Positions 1-10,254 of a stretch of 64,000 nucleotides of DNA are shown here, piece after piece. The notes under the pieces were generated by a model. That model saw only the letters and a program-made list of their open reading frames with translations, did not search any database and was not told the DNA's origin. This DNA comes from Delphinapterus leucas (Eukaryota; Chordata; Mammalia; Artiodactyla; Monodontidae): positions 75,603,670-75,667,669 of the forward strand of contig NW_022098069.1 in assembly GCF_002288925.2 (NCBI RefSeq), written 5' to 3'. A program made the translations under genes and the position numbers. The first letter of the stretch is position 1, and every line of letters starts with the position of its first letter.

Positions 1-1060
1 AAGAAAGAAAGTTGAATGAGAGAGGACTGCTGGGAAGACAGACCAGAAGCCACAGAGAACTATTGTAAAGTATATGTAGCTGTGTCTGTCCTTTAAGTGT
101 TCGTTCAATAGCAAAAATAAAGACAAAAACCTCAGTCGGAAGTACAACTTCTATGTAATGCAATTTTTCCTGAGAAAATGCATGAGCTGCAGTCTTTCAG
201 CAGAAGAAAATTAATTCCAATTCATTTGAATGTTGTTTCCCATACCATCGCTTTGAATCCCCAAACTGCTCGAAAAGGATTAGAGTTCCTTCCTCCGATA
301 CTTCCAAATGTTCTTCAGGGTTTCTAGAAATTTTGGGGAAATGCTATAAAAAGGAACATTTCAATTCATGAAGCAGATGCTGAATGATAACTCTCAGCTA
401 CAATTTAGATGCTGAAATATGTTATTTGGTTTCAAGTGGCGTTATTCGTTGTAATGTATCAAAATATGGGCGATCTTTTTAATATTAACACCAGGCTACA
501 GAAATAGGGATCCAAGTTGGAAAGCTAGAAAGCGGTTAGGTTTGCTCTAGGAACAATGTAAGTAAAAAAGATAAGGACTTCAATTATATCTCTTCAAAAC
601 TATCATTCTAAAAAGAGAGTATGTAAGTTTTCCAAATCTTTCTTCCTACTCTTCCTCCAACTTCCTAAATTCTGAGTACTACTGAAAAAAATCTTTTGTT
701 GTCATCTATGGAATGATTTAGAAATGAATGTTATTTTGTTGTTGTTACTAAGTCTGTACTTGCTATAAATATGACAGAGTCTTGTTATTCCATCAAAAAA
801 GTCATCATTTAAATTACTCTTCACACATTTTAATGCTGTTCTGCATTGTTCTTAATGAAGGGCGGACCTGTGAGATAATATGCTATTGTTGGCTGAATTC
901 TAGCTATTTTGTATGAGTTATACGTTTGACAAGAATTCAGGGGCTTCAGAAGAAGCAATTCATTTACATAGAAAATGCTTTGCTATAAGCAAACCAAAGC
1001 ATGCCTGTATTCAAATATAGAAACATGTTGGTGGATTGATAGTTTTATATTGTGGAGAAT
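1..1060. other. Intergenic, nothing recognised
   Basis: AT-rich sequence with no open frame over about 60 codons, no clear splice-flanked exon and no repeat family that I can name. Confidence 0.5.
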
Positions 1061-1100
1061 ACACACGCACACACACACAGACACACCCACATGCACATAT
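1061..1100. repeat. (AC)n microsatellite, imperfect
   Basis: An imperfect AC run with CG and AG interruptions. The two short ORFs that overlap it on opposite strands only encode repetitive Thr/His or Val/Cys tracts and are not genes. Confidence 0.85.
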
Positions 1101-1224
1101 AGTCTCTTGGGCTCAGATGATGAAGATAAAATGTATTTTGTAATTGAGGGTATTTGAGTTCCTTTCATTCACACTTGATCTTTTGTTCAGTTGTTATATT
1201 TATTTTTGTATGTTTCATACCTAT

Positions 1225-1560
1225 TTAATCAGTTAATTGATGAGCACTTAATGAGAATACCATACTTACCACTCTATAGGTATTTTCTCATTTAAGCCTC
1301 AAGAAATAATTAAAGATAAATTTTGACCTGTTTTACTTATGAGGAAACAGGTTTTGAGGCTCAAAAGTTTTTTGTTTTTTTTTTGCGGTACGCGGGCCTC
1401 TCACTGTTGTGCCTCTTCCCGAACCGGGGCACGAACCCGTGTCCCCTGCATCGGCAGGCAGACTCTCAACCACTGCGCCACGAGGGAAGCCCGAGGCTCA
1501 AAAGTTTTTAAGTGACAAAGACAGGCTAACTTAAAATATATCCCCATGCTATGAACCAGT
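1225..1560 (-). repeat. MIR SINE relic split by a CHR SINE
   Basis: The left part reads as the antisense of the MIR 3' half (extended by eye from the low-tail region through the TTTAC..GAGGAAAC core). The core continues for a short way after the CHR insertion at 1373-1492. MIRs are ancient mammalian tRNA-derived SINEs, so the CHR copy is the later arrival. Confidence 0.6.
1373..1492 (-). mobile_element. Short-form CHR SINE, internally deleted
   Basis: On the minus strand the element shows the tRNA-like head (GGGCTTCCCTCGTGG-type start) and the B-box-like GGTTCGTGCCCC. It then jumps to the 3' end (GCCCGCGTACCGC) and the A tail. It is flanked by a perfect 17-base TSD (1356-1372 and 1493-1509). 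About 95 bases of the normal body are missing. Confidence 0.93.
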
Positions 1561-1909
1561 ATTCTGTACTTTCTACCCTCGAATGAAGGGGTAAGGAGGT
1601 TGGGCCCAAATTTTGTTGCTCTTTCTGAAATTAAATAATCAGAAATTATGTACATAGTTTCCAGACTTACTATGCTTTATTTAAATCTCATATCACTTTT
1701 GAGTACAAATGAGGAAGCATGCTTTAAATAATGTACAAGTTTTATGGTGAAACTCTCAACTAAAAAAATGAATTATTTTTATACTTTTAGATTATATTTA
1801 GACATGTTGAAGAAATCTGACATTTGAGCAATTTTCCAATTAATCTAATATAGAAAGCAAATCTGTAAAGAATCATTAAAATCCTTCAAATTTAGAAATG
1901 ATAAGGATA

Positions 1910-2109
1910 GGGCTTCCCTGGTGGCACAGTGGTTGAGAATCCGCCTGCCGATGCAGGGGACGCGGGTTCGTGCCCCGGTCTGGGAAGATCCCACATGCTG
2001 CGGAGCGGCTGGGCCCGTGAGCCATGGCCGCTGAGCCTGCGCGTCCGGAGCCTGTGCTCCGCAACGGGAGAGGCCACAACAGTGAGAGGACCGCATACCG
2101 AAAAAAAAA
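1910..2109 (+). mobile_element. Short-form CHR SINE (CHRS/CHR-2-like)
   Basis: The tRNA-Glu-derived head GGGCTTCCCTGGTGGCACAG is followed by a B-box region GGTTCGTGCCCCGG, the body typical of cetacean short CHR, and an A tail of about 11. A 14-base TSD (1896-1909, 2110-2123) is perfect. RNA polymerase III makes the transcript and L1 proteins move it in trans. The overlapping ORFs on both strands are shadows of this element. Confidence 0.96.
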
Positions 2110-2613
2110 AAATGATAAGGATAATTGATTTAACTTTTCATTTTAACCCTTGAAAGCAGCCTAAATCAGGAAGGAATTTATAAATTGAATACTCTGAGTG
2201 AGTACAGATACCTGAGGCTAGGTCTTATATTTCGTTCCAGAGCTCTTTCTCACAGCTCCTTAAATCTGTCGTCTTTCTTGATTCATTTTGATTTTCAAAC
2301 CTGAGCTTAATTTACTTCAGTGTGTTCTCAAAGAGCATGGAAAGGAGAAACAGTTTTCTTTTAACTTTTATTCATTATGGCCAATTGAAACTAAATAATC
2401 AGTCAATTGCTACCTGATCCATGACCACCAACATTGATTGGCTTCTGACTTTTCAGAGAGAGAGGGAGCAAAGCCTAAAATGTTTAGATGAGATGGTTTA
2501 GGAAAAGTTGTTGGAAATAATAGGTCCTATTTCTCTACTCAGCTCAGACACACATCCTTCGTGACTTTGGGAGAGATGATGGTCATCAATAGTGCAAAGT
2601 TTATCCAGGAATT

Positions 2614-2910
2614 GTAAGCTGGGACAAAGCGAGAGAGAGGCATGGACATATATACACTACCAAACGTAAGATAGATAGCTAGTGGGAAGCAGCCGCATAG
2701 CACAGGGAGATCAGCTCGGGGCTTTGTGACCACCTAGAGGGGTGGGATAGGGAGGGTGGGAGGGAGGGAGACGCAAGAGGGAAGAGATATGGGAACATAT
2801 GTATATGTATAACTGATTCACTTTGTTATAAAGCAGAAACTAACAAAAAAAATGTTACCATAAAATGCTTTTTAAAATAAAAATGTTCTTTGTTTCTCTA
2901 AAAAAAAAAA
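2614..2910 (+). mobile_element. 5'-truncated L1 3' end
   Basis: This is about 300 bases of L1 3' UTR in sense orientation, ending in AAAAATG-rich sequence and an A tail. It includes the G-rich polypurine tract at 2738-2771. It is flanked by a perfect TSD of at least 24 bases (2590-2613, 2911-2934), so it is an independent insertion. The same 3' UTR recurs antisense at 21.1 kb and 53.3 kb. Confidence 0.95.
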
Positions 2911-2960
2911 TAGTGCAAAGTTTATCCAGGAATTATGACTGAAAAGATGGAAGTCACTTT

Positions 2961-3273
2961 GTTTTTTTTTAAAATGTTGAGCCTTCTTTTCATTTGTTTA
3001 TTTTTATTTTTGCCTGTGTTGGGTCTTCGTTTCTGTGCGAGGGCTTTCTCCAGTTGCGGCGAGCAGGGGCCACCCTTCATCGCGGTGCGTGGGCCTCTCA
3101 CTATCGCGGCCTCTCTTGTTGCAGAGAACAGGCTCCAGACGCGCAAGCTCAGTAGTTGTGGCTCACGGGCCTAGTTGCTCCGCAGCATGTGGGATCTTCC
3201 CAGACCAGGGCTCGAACCCATGTCCCCTGCATTAGCAGGCAGATTCTCAACCACTGCGCCACCAGGGAAGCCC
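2961..3273 (-). mobile_element. Long-form CHR SINE
   Basis: The antisense copy begins at 3273 with GGGCTTCCCTGGTGGCGCAG and runs through the long-form body to a degenerate A/T-rich tail near 2961-3010. A 12-base TSD with one mismatch (2949-2960, 3274-3285) flanks it. More diverged than the short copies, so older. Confidence 0.9.
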
Positions 3274-3285
3274 GGAAGTTACTTT

Positions 3286-4242
3286 CAATAAAGAAAATTA
3301 TAAATCTATTAGTGGTGCATTCTATTCAATTATGTATACTCTTGTCTATCCCTTAATTGAAAGCTATTAAAGTATCTGTGAGAGAGGAGACAAATTGAAA
3401 ATACTGTGTCTGAGAGAGAGCAGCCAGAGAGAATGGATTAGGTACTCTCTGCCCCTAATTTTTGCCTCAGATTTGAGGAGCCACAAGTCCTGAGAGGTAG
3501 GAGGAGAGTGACAAAAGTCGGCAAGGAAGAAACAAACCTCTTCTTTGAGGTTTTGGAACAGGAATGGATAGTTGTAATGTGGTACACACATTTTGCTCAG
3601 CTAATCTGTGACTCTTACACATCCAGTACAGGATATTAAAGGAAACAAATGGGGCTCTAGATTGAGGAGTTTGTTTCTAACTTACTTTTGGCAAAAACTT
3701 GAAATGGAAAACCCTGGAGGGATATTGAGGATTTTGACCATTTTTGACCTTCTGATGCCCAGGAGTCCCATAAGACTGAGTTCACATTGTGCTTATCTGC
3801 TGACCCTTTTCATAGAAAATCCACACAGACAGACATTCCCATCATACTCTAATTTTGTCAAATAGCAGTAAAAAAAAAAAAGTATATGCTCTAAATACAT
3901 TAAAATTCTTTTGTTCTTTAGAAATTAGTTCTGAAAATTATACCCGTAGTTCTCTGGTATCTCATGAAGAGAATATATCTTCCTTATTTTCATTCATCCA
4001 TTATTTCACAATTTTTTTGGAAACTCTCCTATGCAAGATAGTTTTTAAATACCCATTCATTCCGAATAGGGAGACCGTAAATAAATTTAAGTGCATTGTT
4101 GAAAATAGTATACCTCTATGCCCAATCTAGGTGAAAATCACCTTTAAAGTTTAACAGTTTTATTTTTGATCTTGTCAAATTTATCATCTGGACAGTGAGT
4201 TACCAGGTGCACATGGAGGCCATTCATGACACATTCATCTAA
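3286..4242. other. Intergenic, nothing recognised
   Basis: No repeat family or gene recognised. Two ORFs of 85 and 91 codons (3608-3865, 3855-4130) have no domain-like pattern, and the downstream one runs through an A-rich stretch; I treat them as chance frames. Confidence 0.45.
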
Positions 4243-4260
4243 TTTCTTTTTCTCTTGCAG

Positions 4261-4367
4261 TCCAGACTACAAAAACTATAATTTTAATTGCTCTTCTGTT
4301 TGCAGTGTACTGAGATTGATTACTGGAGCTCTCACTTCCACCTTCATTGGCACTGGCAGACCTGGAG
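4261..4367 (+). other. Candidate exon, unidentified
   Basis: A strong acceptor (pyrimidine tract then TTGCAG, ending 4260) and a consensus donor (GAG/GTGAG at 4368) flank 107 bases. The second frame is open for all 35 codons and begins PDYKNYNFNC; frame 3 gives a hydrophobic stretch followed by a stop. An alternative acceptor lies inside (TTTGCAG, ending 4304). I do not recognise the peptide, so a non-coding or lncRNA exon, or chance, is as likely as a coding exon. Confidence 0.25.
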
Positions 4368-4874
4368 GTGAGATCCCTTTCCAGTTCTTTGAAATGCTCT
4401 GACAGAATCTATCTTCTAGTTTTATGTCCACAACTCTACCTTTCATGGTCACTTATTTCATCTCACTGCTGAATATTTCATTTTAAAAAGAATGGAAGTG
4501 TGTGTGCTTTTAGCCTAATCTAGTCAGGTGTTCTCTGGCTGTTCGTTTTGCAATAAAGCAGGCAGTAATGCCCTCACTGGCAGTAAAGAAGAGTGCTTTC
4601 CTTTCTTTTCATGTCATCACTTCTGCTTATTTCTGCGAATATTGAATGATCACTATCCTTCACATTCTGTTTTACTAATGATTTCGTGTTATAAACACAT
4701 ATACGTATAAATGGTGGGTATTAAATATGTATACACACAGAAATAAAAATTATATTTTTAAGAGTAAAGTCAGATCTCATTTTACATGCATTAAGAAAGG
4801 TTCTAGTAGGAAGTATTCTGATATTTCCCTATTTCTCATCTCTGCAAGGGAGGTAGACAGAGGTCACATACAGT

Positions 4875-5105
4875 GGTGATAAGCATGTGCTGGAACCAGG
4901 GTCTCTGAATTTTATTCCTGTCTCTGCCACTAAATTTGCTGTGTAACCTTGGGCAAGGTATTTCAATCTCCTATCTCTCAATTCCTTCATTTGTAAAACT
5001 GGGAAAACTACCAATATGAAAAGGTTAAAATGAAGAACAAATCAAGGAATTAAAGCACTGAAGATAGTCCTTGACACCTGTTAAGTATGAAATAAAAGTT
5101 AGATG
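4875..5105 (+). repeat. MIR SINE relic
   Basis: The MIR core is readable: TCTGCCACT..GCTGTGTAACCTTGGGCAAG.., then CTCAATTCCTTCATTTGTAAA and a tail with AAAGCACT and TTGACACCTG. Ancient and diverged, no TSD visible. Confidence 0.85.
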
Positions 5106-5194
5106 TTATGCCTGTAGTAATGATAAGCTTCCAACAAATAAATGCCGATTATGAAAAATGGCTTTATGGCTTGATGTTCCCGAAAGAAATGTAC

Positions 5195-5330
5195 CATCCA
5201 TAGAGTATGTTTGTTTTGTTCACTCTTGTTTTTTCTGGCATCTAGAACAGTGCTTAGACATATAATTGGTGTTCAATGTATAATTTGTGATAGATTGAAT
5301 TAAAGAATGAGTGAATGAATGAATGAGGGA
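5195..5330 (+). repeat. L2 LINE 3' end
   Basis: The classic L2 3' terminus is visible: TTTGTTTTGTTCACT, AGAACAGTGCTTAGACATA, TGGTGTTCAATGTAT, then GAATGAATGAATGA. Ancient mammalian LINE. Confidence 0.8.
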
Positions 5331-5346
5331 TGGTTAGCTGAAGGAG

Positions 5347-5368
5347 AGCGTGTGTGTATATATATAAT
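5347..5368. repeat. TG/TA microsatellite
   Basis: Short GTGTGTGT then TATATATA run. Confidence 0.7.
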
Positions 5369-5589
5369 TTATATTTAGAATATGTGGATAATTTATATAT
5401 TTTATGAAAAATAAAGTCATTAGTATAGTTATTAACTAATAATTGATTAGCTACTTTACTTTGAAAATCTGAGGACAGGAAATTTTGACCAAAGAAAATT
5501 TAAGGACAGACAACTAAGTGTTGGTTAAGAAATCCATACGCCTAGGAGGACTTTAGGACCTGAGGAGATGTTATACTGTGGAAAGGACA

Positions 5590-5720
5590 CTTAAGCAAGT
5601 GCCACAGGCCTGAAATCCTAATCTTAGCTCTGCTGTGAACTGTCCTTAATGCACTTAACAGCTCTGAAACTCTGTTCTCTATTATATAATCTGCTGGTTT
5701 CACTGGGTTGGTGAAATCAG
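5590..5720 (+). repeat. MIR SINE relic, diverged
   Basis: A weak match to the MIR core order (AGCTCTGCTGTGAACTGTCC..TTAACAGCTCTGAAACTCTG). It could be chance similarity over part of its length. Confidence 0.45.
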
Positions 5721-6823
5721 TAAAAATTGTAACATTCCTGGTTGATTTCTGAGGAACTAGAATGAAGTAACTCCTTTTTCTTCCTCCTTACGCCGCTTGC
5801 CAACACATTTACCAGGCCCCTCTCCCCTCTGAAAGTCTCTTAAGATTGTATAAATCACATATCAGCTGGGTTTATCTACCTGGTAAGATCTAGGTTAAGA
5901 TAGACTTGAATTCCTATTCCATGCCCATTTCTATGGAAAAGCATAAAGTCCTTCCTAGAAATTGTATGAATTCCTCACACTGTCCTGTTTTTTCAGTCAC
6001 TTCTTGCTCTTCCTACATTCTTTTCTCCACTCCTGCATCGGGCAGCTATTGGTTTATCTACAGCGTCAACCCGAATGTGGTGTGGAGTTAGGAGCAATGC
6101 ACTGTAACAGTAACACAAGCTATCTCATGTTGCATATTTGACATTCTTGTGTTAAAAAAAATCCTTTTTATCTTGTATGTGGCTCAGTGAACCTCTTTCG
6201 GCTTTCCTGTTCTCTCCATCCCTAAATCCCTTTTCTCTGGCAATGCCCATTGATGTAATTATTTCTTTGTAGTCTCTTCTCTTGCTACTCCATCCTCGAA
6301 AGCCAGTTACCTTCGACCTCAGGCTCCTTATCAGAACGTTTTCCTGAAAATGACAATTGTTCTTTCTGAACTATTTTGTTACTGACAGTGATTTTGCACT
6401 TTCAGAATTTGGTCAAGCATACTCATTGTTTTGTTTCAGTGAAATGGGAGAAAAAGTAATGTGTTTAACCTCCTTGTTTTGCCTTAAAGTAAATCACTGA
6501 TTTCTCCTCATTTCCCTTTTCTCCTTCCTGCATGCTCATTGACAGCTGTGGTGGTCATCTGTCTGAGAAATCGTAAAGGATGCCATACAGTAAGATAGAA
6601 GGACCTTGAACCCCAGTGCTTTTGAAAGGCAGAACAATATGAGCCTGCACTTCCTTGTGAAAAAGGAACAGGCTTCTGTTTTAGTTGATCTCCTAAGCTG
6701 TGTCTCTGTTACATGTGGCGAACACATCTTAGTTAGTATATTAATCATCTTCCTGATAGGCTGTTTGCTTTTACAATTGCTAAATTCTTTCCTTAAGGCA
6801 ATTAGCCAAGAATTATCAGTTGT

Positions 6824-7008
6824 GGGGCTTCCCTGGTGGCGCAGTGGTTGAGGGTTCGTGCCCCGGTCCGGGAAGATCCCACATGCCGCGGAGCGGCTGG
6901 GCCCGTGAGCCATGGCCGCTGAGCCTGCCCGTCCGGAGCCTGTGCTCTGCAACGGGAGAGGCCACAACAGTGAGAGGCCCGCGTACCGCAAAAAAAAAAA
7001 AAAAAAAA
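6824..7008 (+). mobile_element. Short-form CHR SINE with internal deletion
   Basis: Perfect 16-base TSD (6808-6823, 7009-7024) and a tail of about 20 A indicate a recent insertion. Compared with sister copies it lacks about 30 bases between the head (GTGGTTGAG) and the B-box (GGTTCGTGCCCC). The overlapping 151-codon minus-strand ORF is a shadow that starts in this SINE. Confidence 0.96.
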
Positions 7009-7024
7009 AAGAATTATCAGTTGT

Positions 7025-8984
7025 TTGAGTGAATTTTTTGACTGGGGGTTGGGGAAGACAAAGATAAGAAAGAAAATTCCAAGAAACAGTTGTATATTTT
7101 ATTTAAAATATGATACTGCCATGTTGACAGGAATGGAGCATCTATATTGAAATCTGAAAGGACTGCTACAGGCTTATCTGTAAGAAGAAAGCAGAGCACC
7201 CTCTATGCTTTGAGATGTCTTTTTTTACCTGCAATAATGTATGCCATTTAAAAATATGTCTCAGGAATTAATTGAGAAAATTAAAAAATGATGAAAATAG
7301 CAATTTAAAAACATTATTCTGTTACTCCAAAAATGGTAGGAACATCCTACTCATTTGATTGGCTTCAAGTGTTGAGTTTCATTAAAAAAAAAGTAACTAG
7401 GGTACTATCTCCTGAGCCAGCTAGAACCAGATTTGTACATTAATTTGTTAATTCACCTTTATAGCAGTCTAACAGTATAGTTCTTGCCACCTATAATTTT
7501 AAAAAAGCAAAGATATAGCCATATCCTTGGATGATTCCAGAACATTCAAGGATATTCAGTGCTGAGCTATCTACTAAGGGATGATGAATACAAAACAGCA
7601 TGAGAGGCAGTGAACATTGGGACTGATAATCTTCTGTGTACAGAAATATTTTTATTTGAAAGTTATAGTTAATCTTTCTAGGTTAGCAGAATAACCGTAC
7701 AGTTAGAGCAAGAGATACTGGAAGAGCCTTGGATGTCAATCAAAGACAATTGATAATCAATCATCATAAATTAAACAATGGGTTGTACATATCAATCTGC
7801 TCCTCAGAAGTAGAGCTGGGAAGATAAAGGTGACAACATTAATGTGGGCAGTGAGAAGGGGAGTTACACTTCAGGCATCATGTCTTGTCACATGTGTGTC
7901 ATGGAGCATGCTTCTGTCACTCAAAAGGTAAATAAAATTATGTCATCCAAGAAAGTAGTTTTACAAAGAAAGTAGTTTTAAGATGTTTGCTTTCAGTTGG
8001 CAGCTAAACATTAAGACATGCTTTGAAAACCAAAGAGTGAATGATAAGGAACAGTTTGGAGTAACTGCTATCCGGATCTGTAGAAACTATCAATATAAAG
8101 AAGACTCATACATAGAACCTTGGAGTAATCATGGGAATTGGGGAGTACAGATCTACATGTCTTGAGTAGCCACTGCCCTCTAATTTCTCTTGATGTGCTG
8201 TGAGAAATAGTTGGTGAAGAAGGTGGTAACGGAGAGAAATGCTTTTGGAAGGACCAGTTAGTCTACAGAGTCATAGATAGGATTTAACCTTCAGCTGTCA
8301 CACTCAGTATCTTTTGAGAAAAACGTAAACCACATACTCATTGCAAATTATGTGTATGTTAATGTACAGAAGGAGCTGTGGGCTGGACCACCATCCAGAG
8401 TCAAGAAGGTGAGCCAGCATGTCAGATACAACAGTGTGAGCTTGTAGCAGTGCCCACCCTTTACCCAACTTCAGAACAGAAAAATGACTACTCCTTCATT
8501 TCTACCTTTCCATTCTCATGCACATTTCTCTGGTGAACAACTCTGGAACAATACAGGGAAGGTAATTTTTCAAAAACTACTTGTAACTTAGCTAAATTGA
8601 CACAGTACAGAGCCACCAAAGTTCATATGCTCACATCTCTTTCTAAAAATTTTAATCATGGTTAACTTCCAAATAAAGACAGTGGCTAATTTTACCTTAC
8701 ATGACACATAACCCATGTACAGCCAAAAACATGCCAACCTCCAGTTAAAGAACATATGAAGTCACTTAATCCATCTTCATTCAACTTTGGTATTTTGTAA
8801 CATTAATATTGAAATATTGTACAAGGCTAACCACTATTAATTCATCTTATGTTAGTGGTAAGTAACTTGCTAATAGAAAGGAAAAAATGGAAACATTTGA
8901 TTAATACATACTGAAATATATTCACATCAAAATAAGGAAAAAATACTCATAATTATTACAATTTTAGTTTCTGCAATCTTTCAG
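7025..8984. other. Intergenic, nothing firmly recognised
   Basis: No gene. A tandem duplication of AAGAAAGTAGTTTTA lies at 7949-7980. The right-hand part (8200-8984) could be the 3' end of the ERVL relic that starts at 8985, but I cannot match it with confidence. Confidence 0.4.
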
Positions 8985-9167
8985 GTCATTTCTGCAGGTG
9001 GTCATATAGCGAACCCAGTGAGAAAAGTTGTCTATCCCTTCATGACAGAAGAACTACTTTTTTTTCTGTTAGGCATCCCACTTCCCTTTGAACTCAGCAA
9101 ATACCAGACTGGCTGTGTTTCCTTGCCTGTGGACTTACCTGAAGGATCTAGACTAAGATTCTCAGAT

Positions 9168-9338
9168 ATAGTAAGGACAGCCAATTAAATTTGAATTTTT
9201 GTTAAGTAATTAAGTATTTTTGTTATAAATATTTGTTAAATATTGCATGAGACACCTTTAAACTTAAAAAGTTATTTATCTGAAATTCAATTTTAACTGG
9301 AAACCTTGTTATTTGCTAAATCTGGCAACCATTCACTA
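9168..9338. mobile_element. Palindromic MITE-like repeat
   Basis: The right arm (TTATTTGCTAAATCTGGCAA) and the left arm (around 9175-9215, AATTAAATTTGAATTTTTGT) are degraded reverse complements around a centre near 9245 (TATTGCATGAGACA). I recognise it as a dispersed mammalian palindromic repeat but cannot name the family. ERVL-like sequence continues on both sides, so it inserted into the provirus. Confidence 0.5.
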
Positions 9339-10040
9339 GGCCATTTGTAGTTCTGCCTGTATTAAGTTTATTGTAGTTTCTGTTGGCTTTATCGTAGAGC
9401 ATGGGAGTACAAAGACGTTCTCCTGGGATTCTCTTTCAATCCAGACATTCTCTTTACACTCATTGTGAATTGACAACCCAATTTCCCCTTGATAAATGGG
9501 ATTAATTCCCTCCAGCCTTGATATTAGGATTCAAACCCCCTTCCTGGCCTGCTGATTCGCTGACATAAGAATTTCAATGTTTCCAGGTAACAGTCTCAAC
9601 TTCCAGTGTAATGAAACCACTTCTATTTTGTCTAGTAGAAACATTCATTCTTTGGGAATTAAGAACTTGGGATGATCAGAACCCACAATTACAGGAACTA
9701 GAAACAAAAATTCACTAGTGGATCACAAAGGGTAATAGTGAGAGAAGCTAGTATGTGTCCATCCCTGAGTCCTATAATCACAAACCTGGCTTTGAGAGAA
9801 ACAGTACCATATATAGGTTACCAACATAGAGCAATTACTTCATCCTGAAAGACATTAATGAACACTGCAGGTTATTGCTACCCAACTGGGATTGTAACTG
9901 TATTATTAAAAGGCCATTCTATCTTTCTATCAGCCCATATGCTTAAAAGTGACAGGTAACATGGTGAATTCCATGAGCTTGGCTCATTGGCACACCTAAT
10001 TTGTCATAAAATGAATCCTTGGTTAAAAGTAGTGCTGTGT

Positions 10041-10254
10041 TGGGCTTCCCTGGTGGCACAGTGGTTGAGAGTCCCCCTGCCGATACAGGGGACACGGGTT
10101 CGTGCCCAGGTCTGGGAAGATCCCACATGCCGCGGAGCGGCTGGGCCCGTGAGCCATGGCCGCCGAGCCTGCACGTCCGGAACCTGTGCTCCGCAACGGG
10201 AGAGGCCACAACAGTGAGAGGCCCGCGTACCACAAAAAAAAAAAAAAAAAAAAA
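10041..10254 (+). mobile_element. Short-form CHR SINE inside ERVL integrase
   Basis: Complete short form with about 22 A and a 10-base TSD (10031-10040, 10255-10264). It splits the integrase relic, so a 134-codon minus-strand frame fuses integrase remains to SINE antisense; that fusion is an artefact. Confidence 0.95.

Noticed and set aside
6536..6991. 151-codon minus-strand ORF, the longest frame outside L1
   Set aside because: Its N-terminal part is CHR SINE antisense and the rest is unique sequence read by chance. The same SINE peptide recurs in many other frames here.
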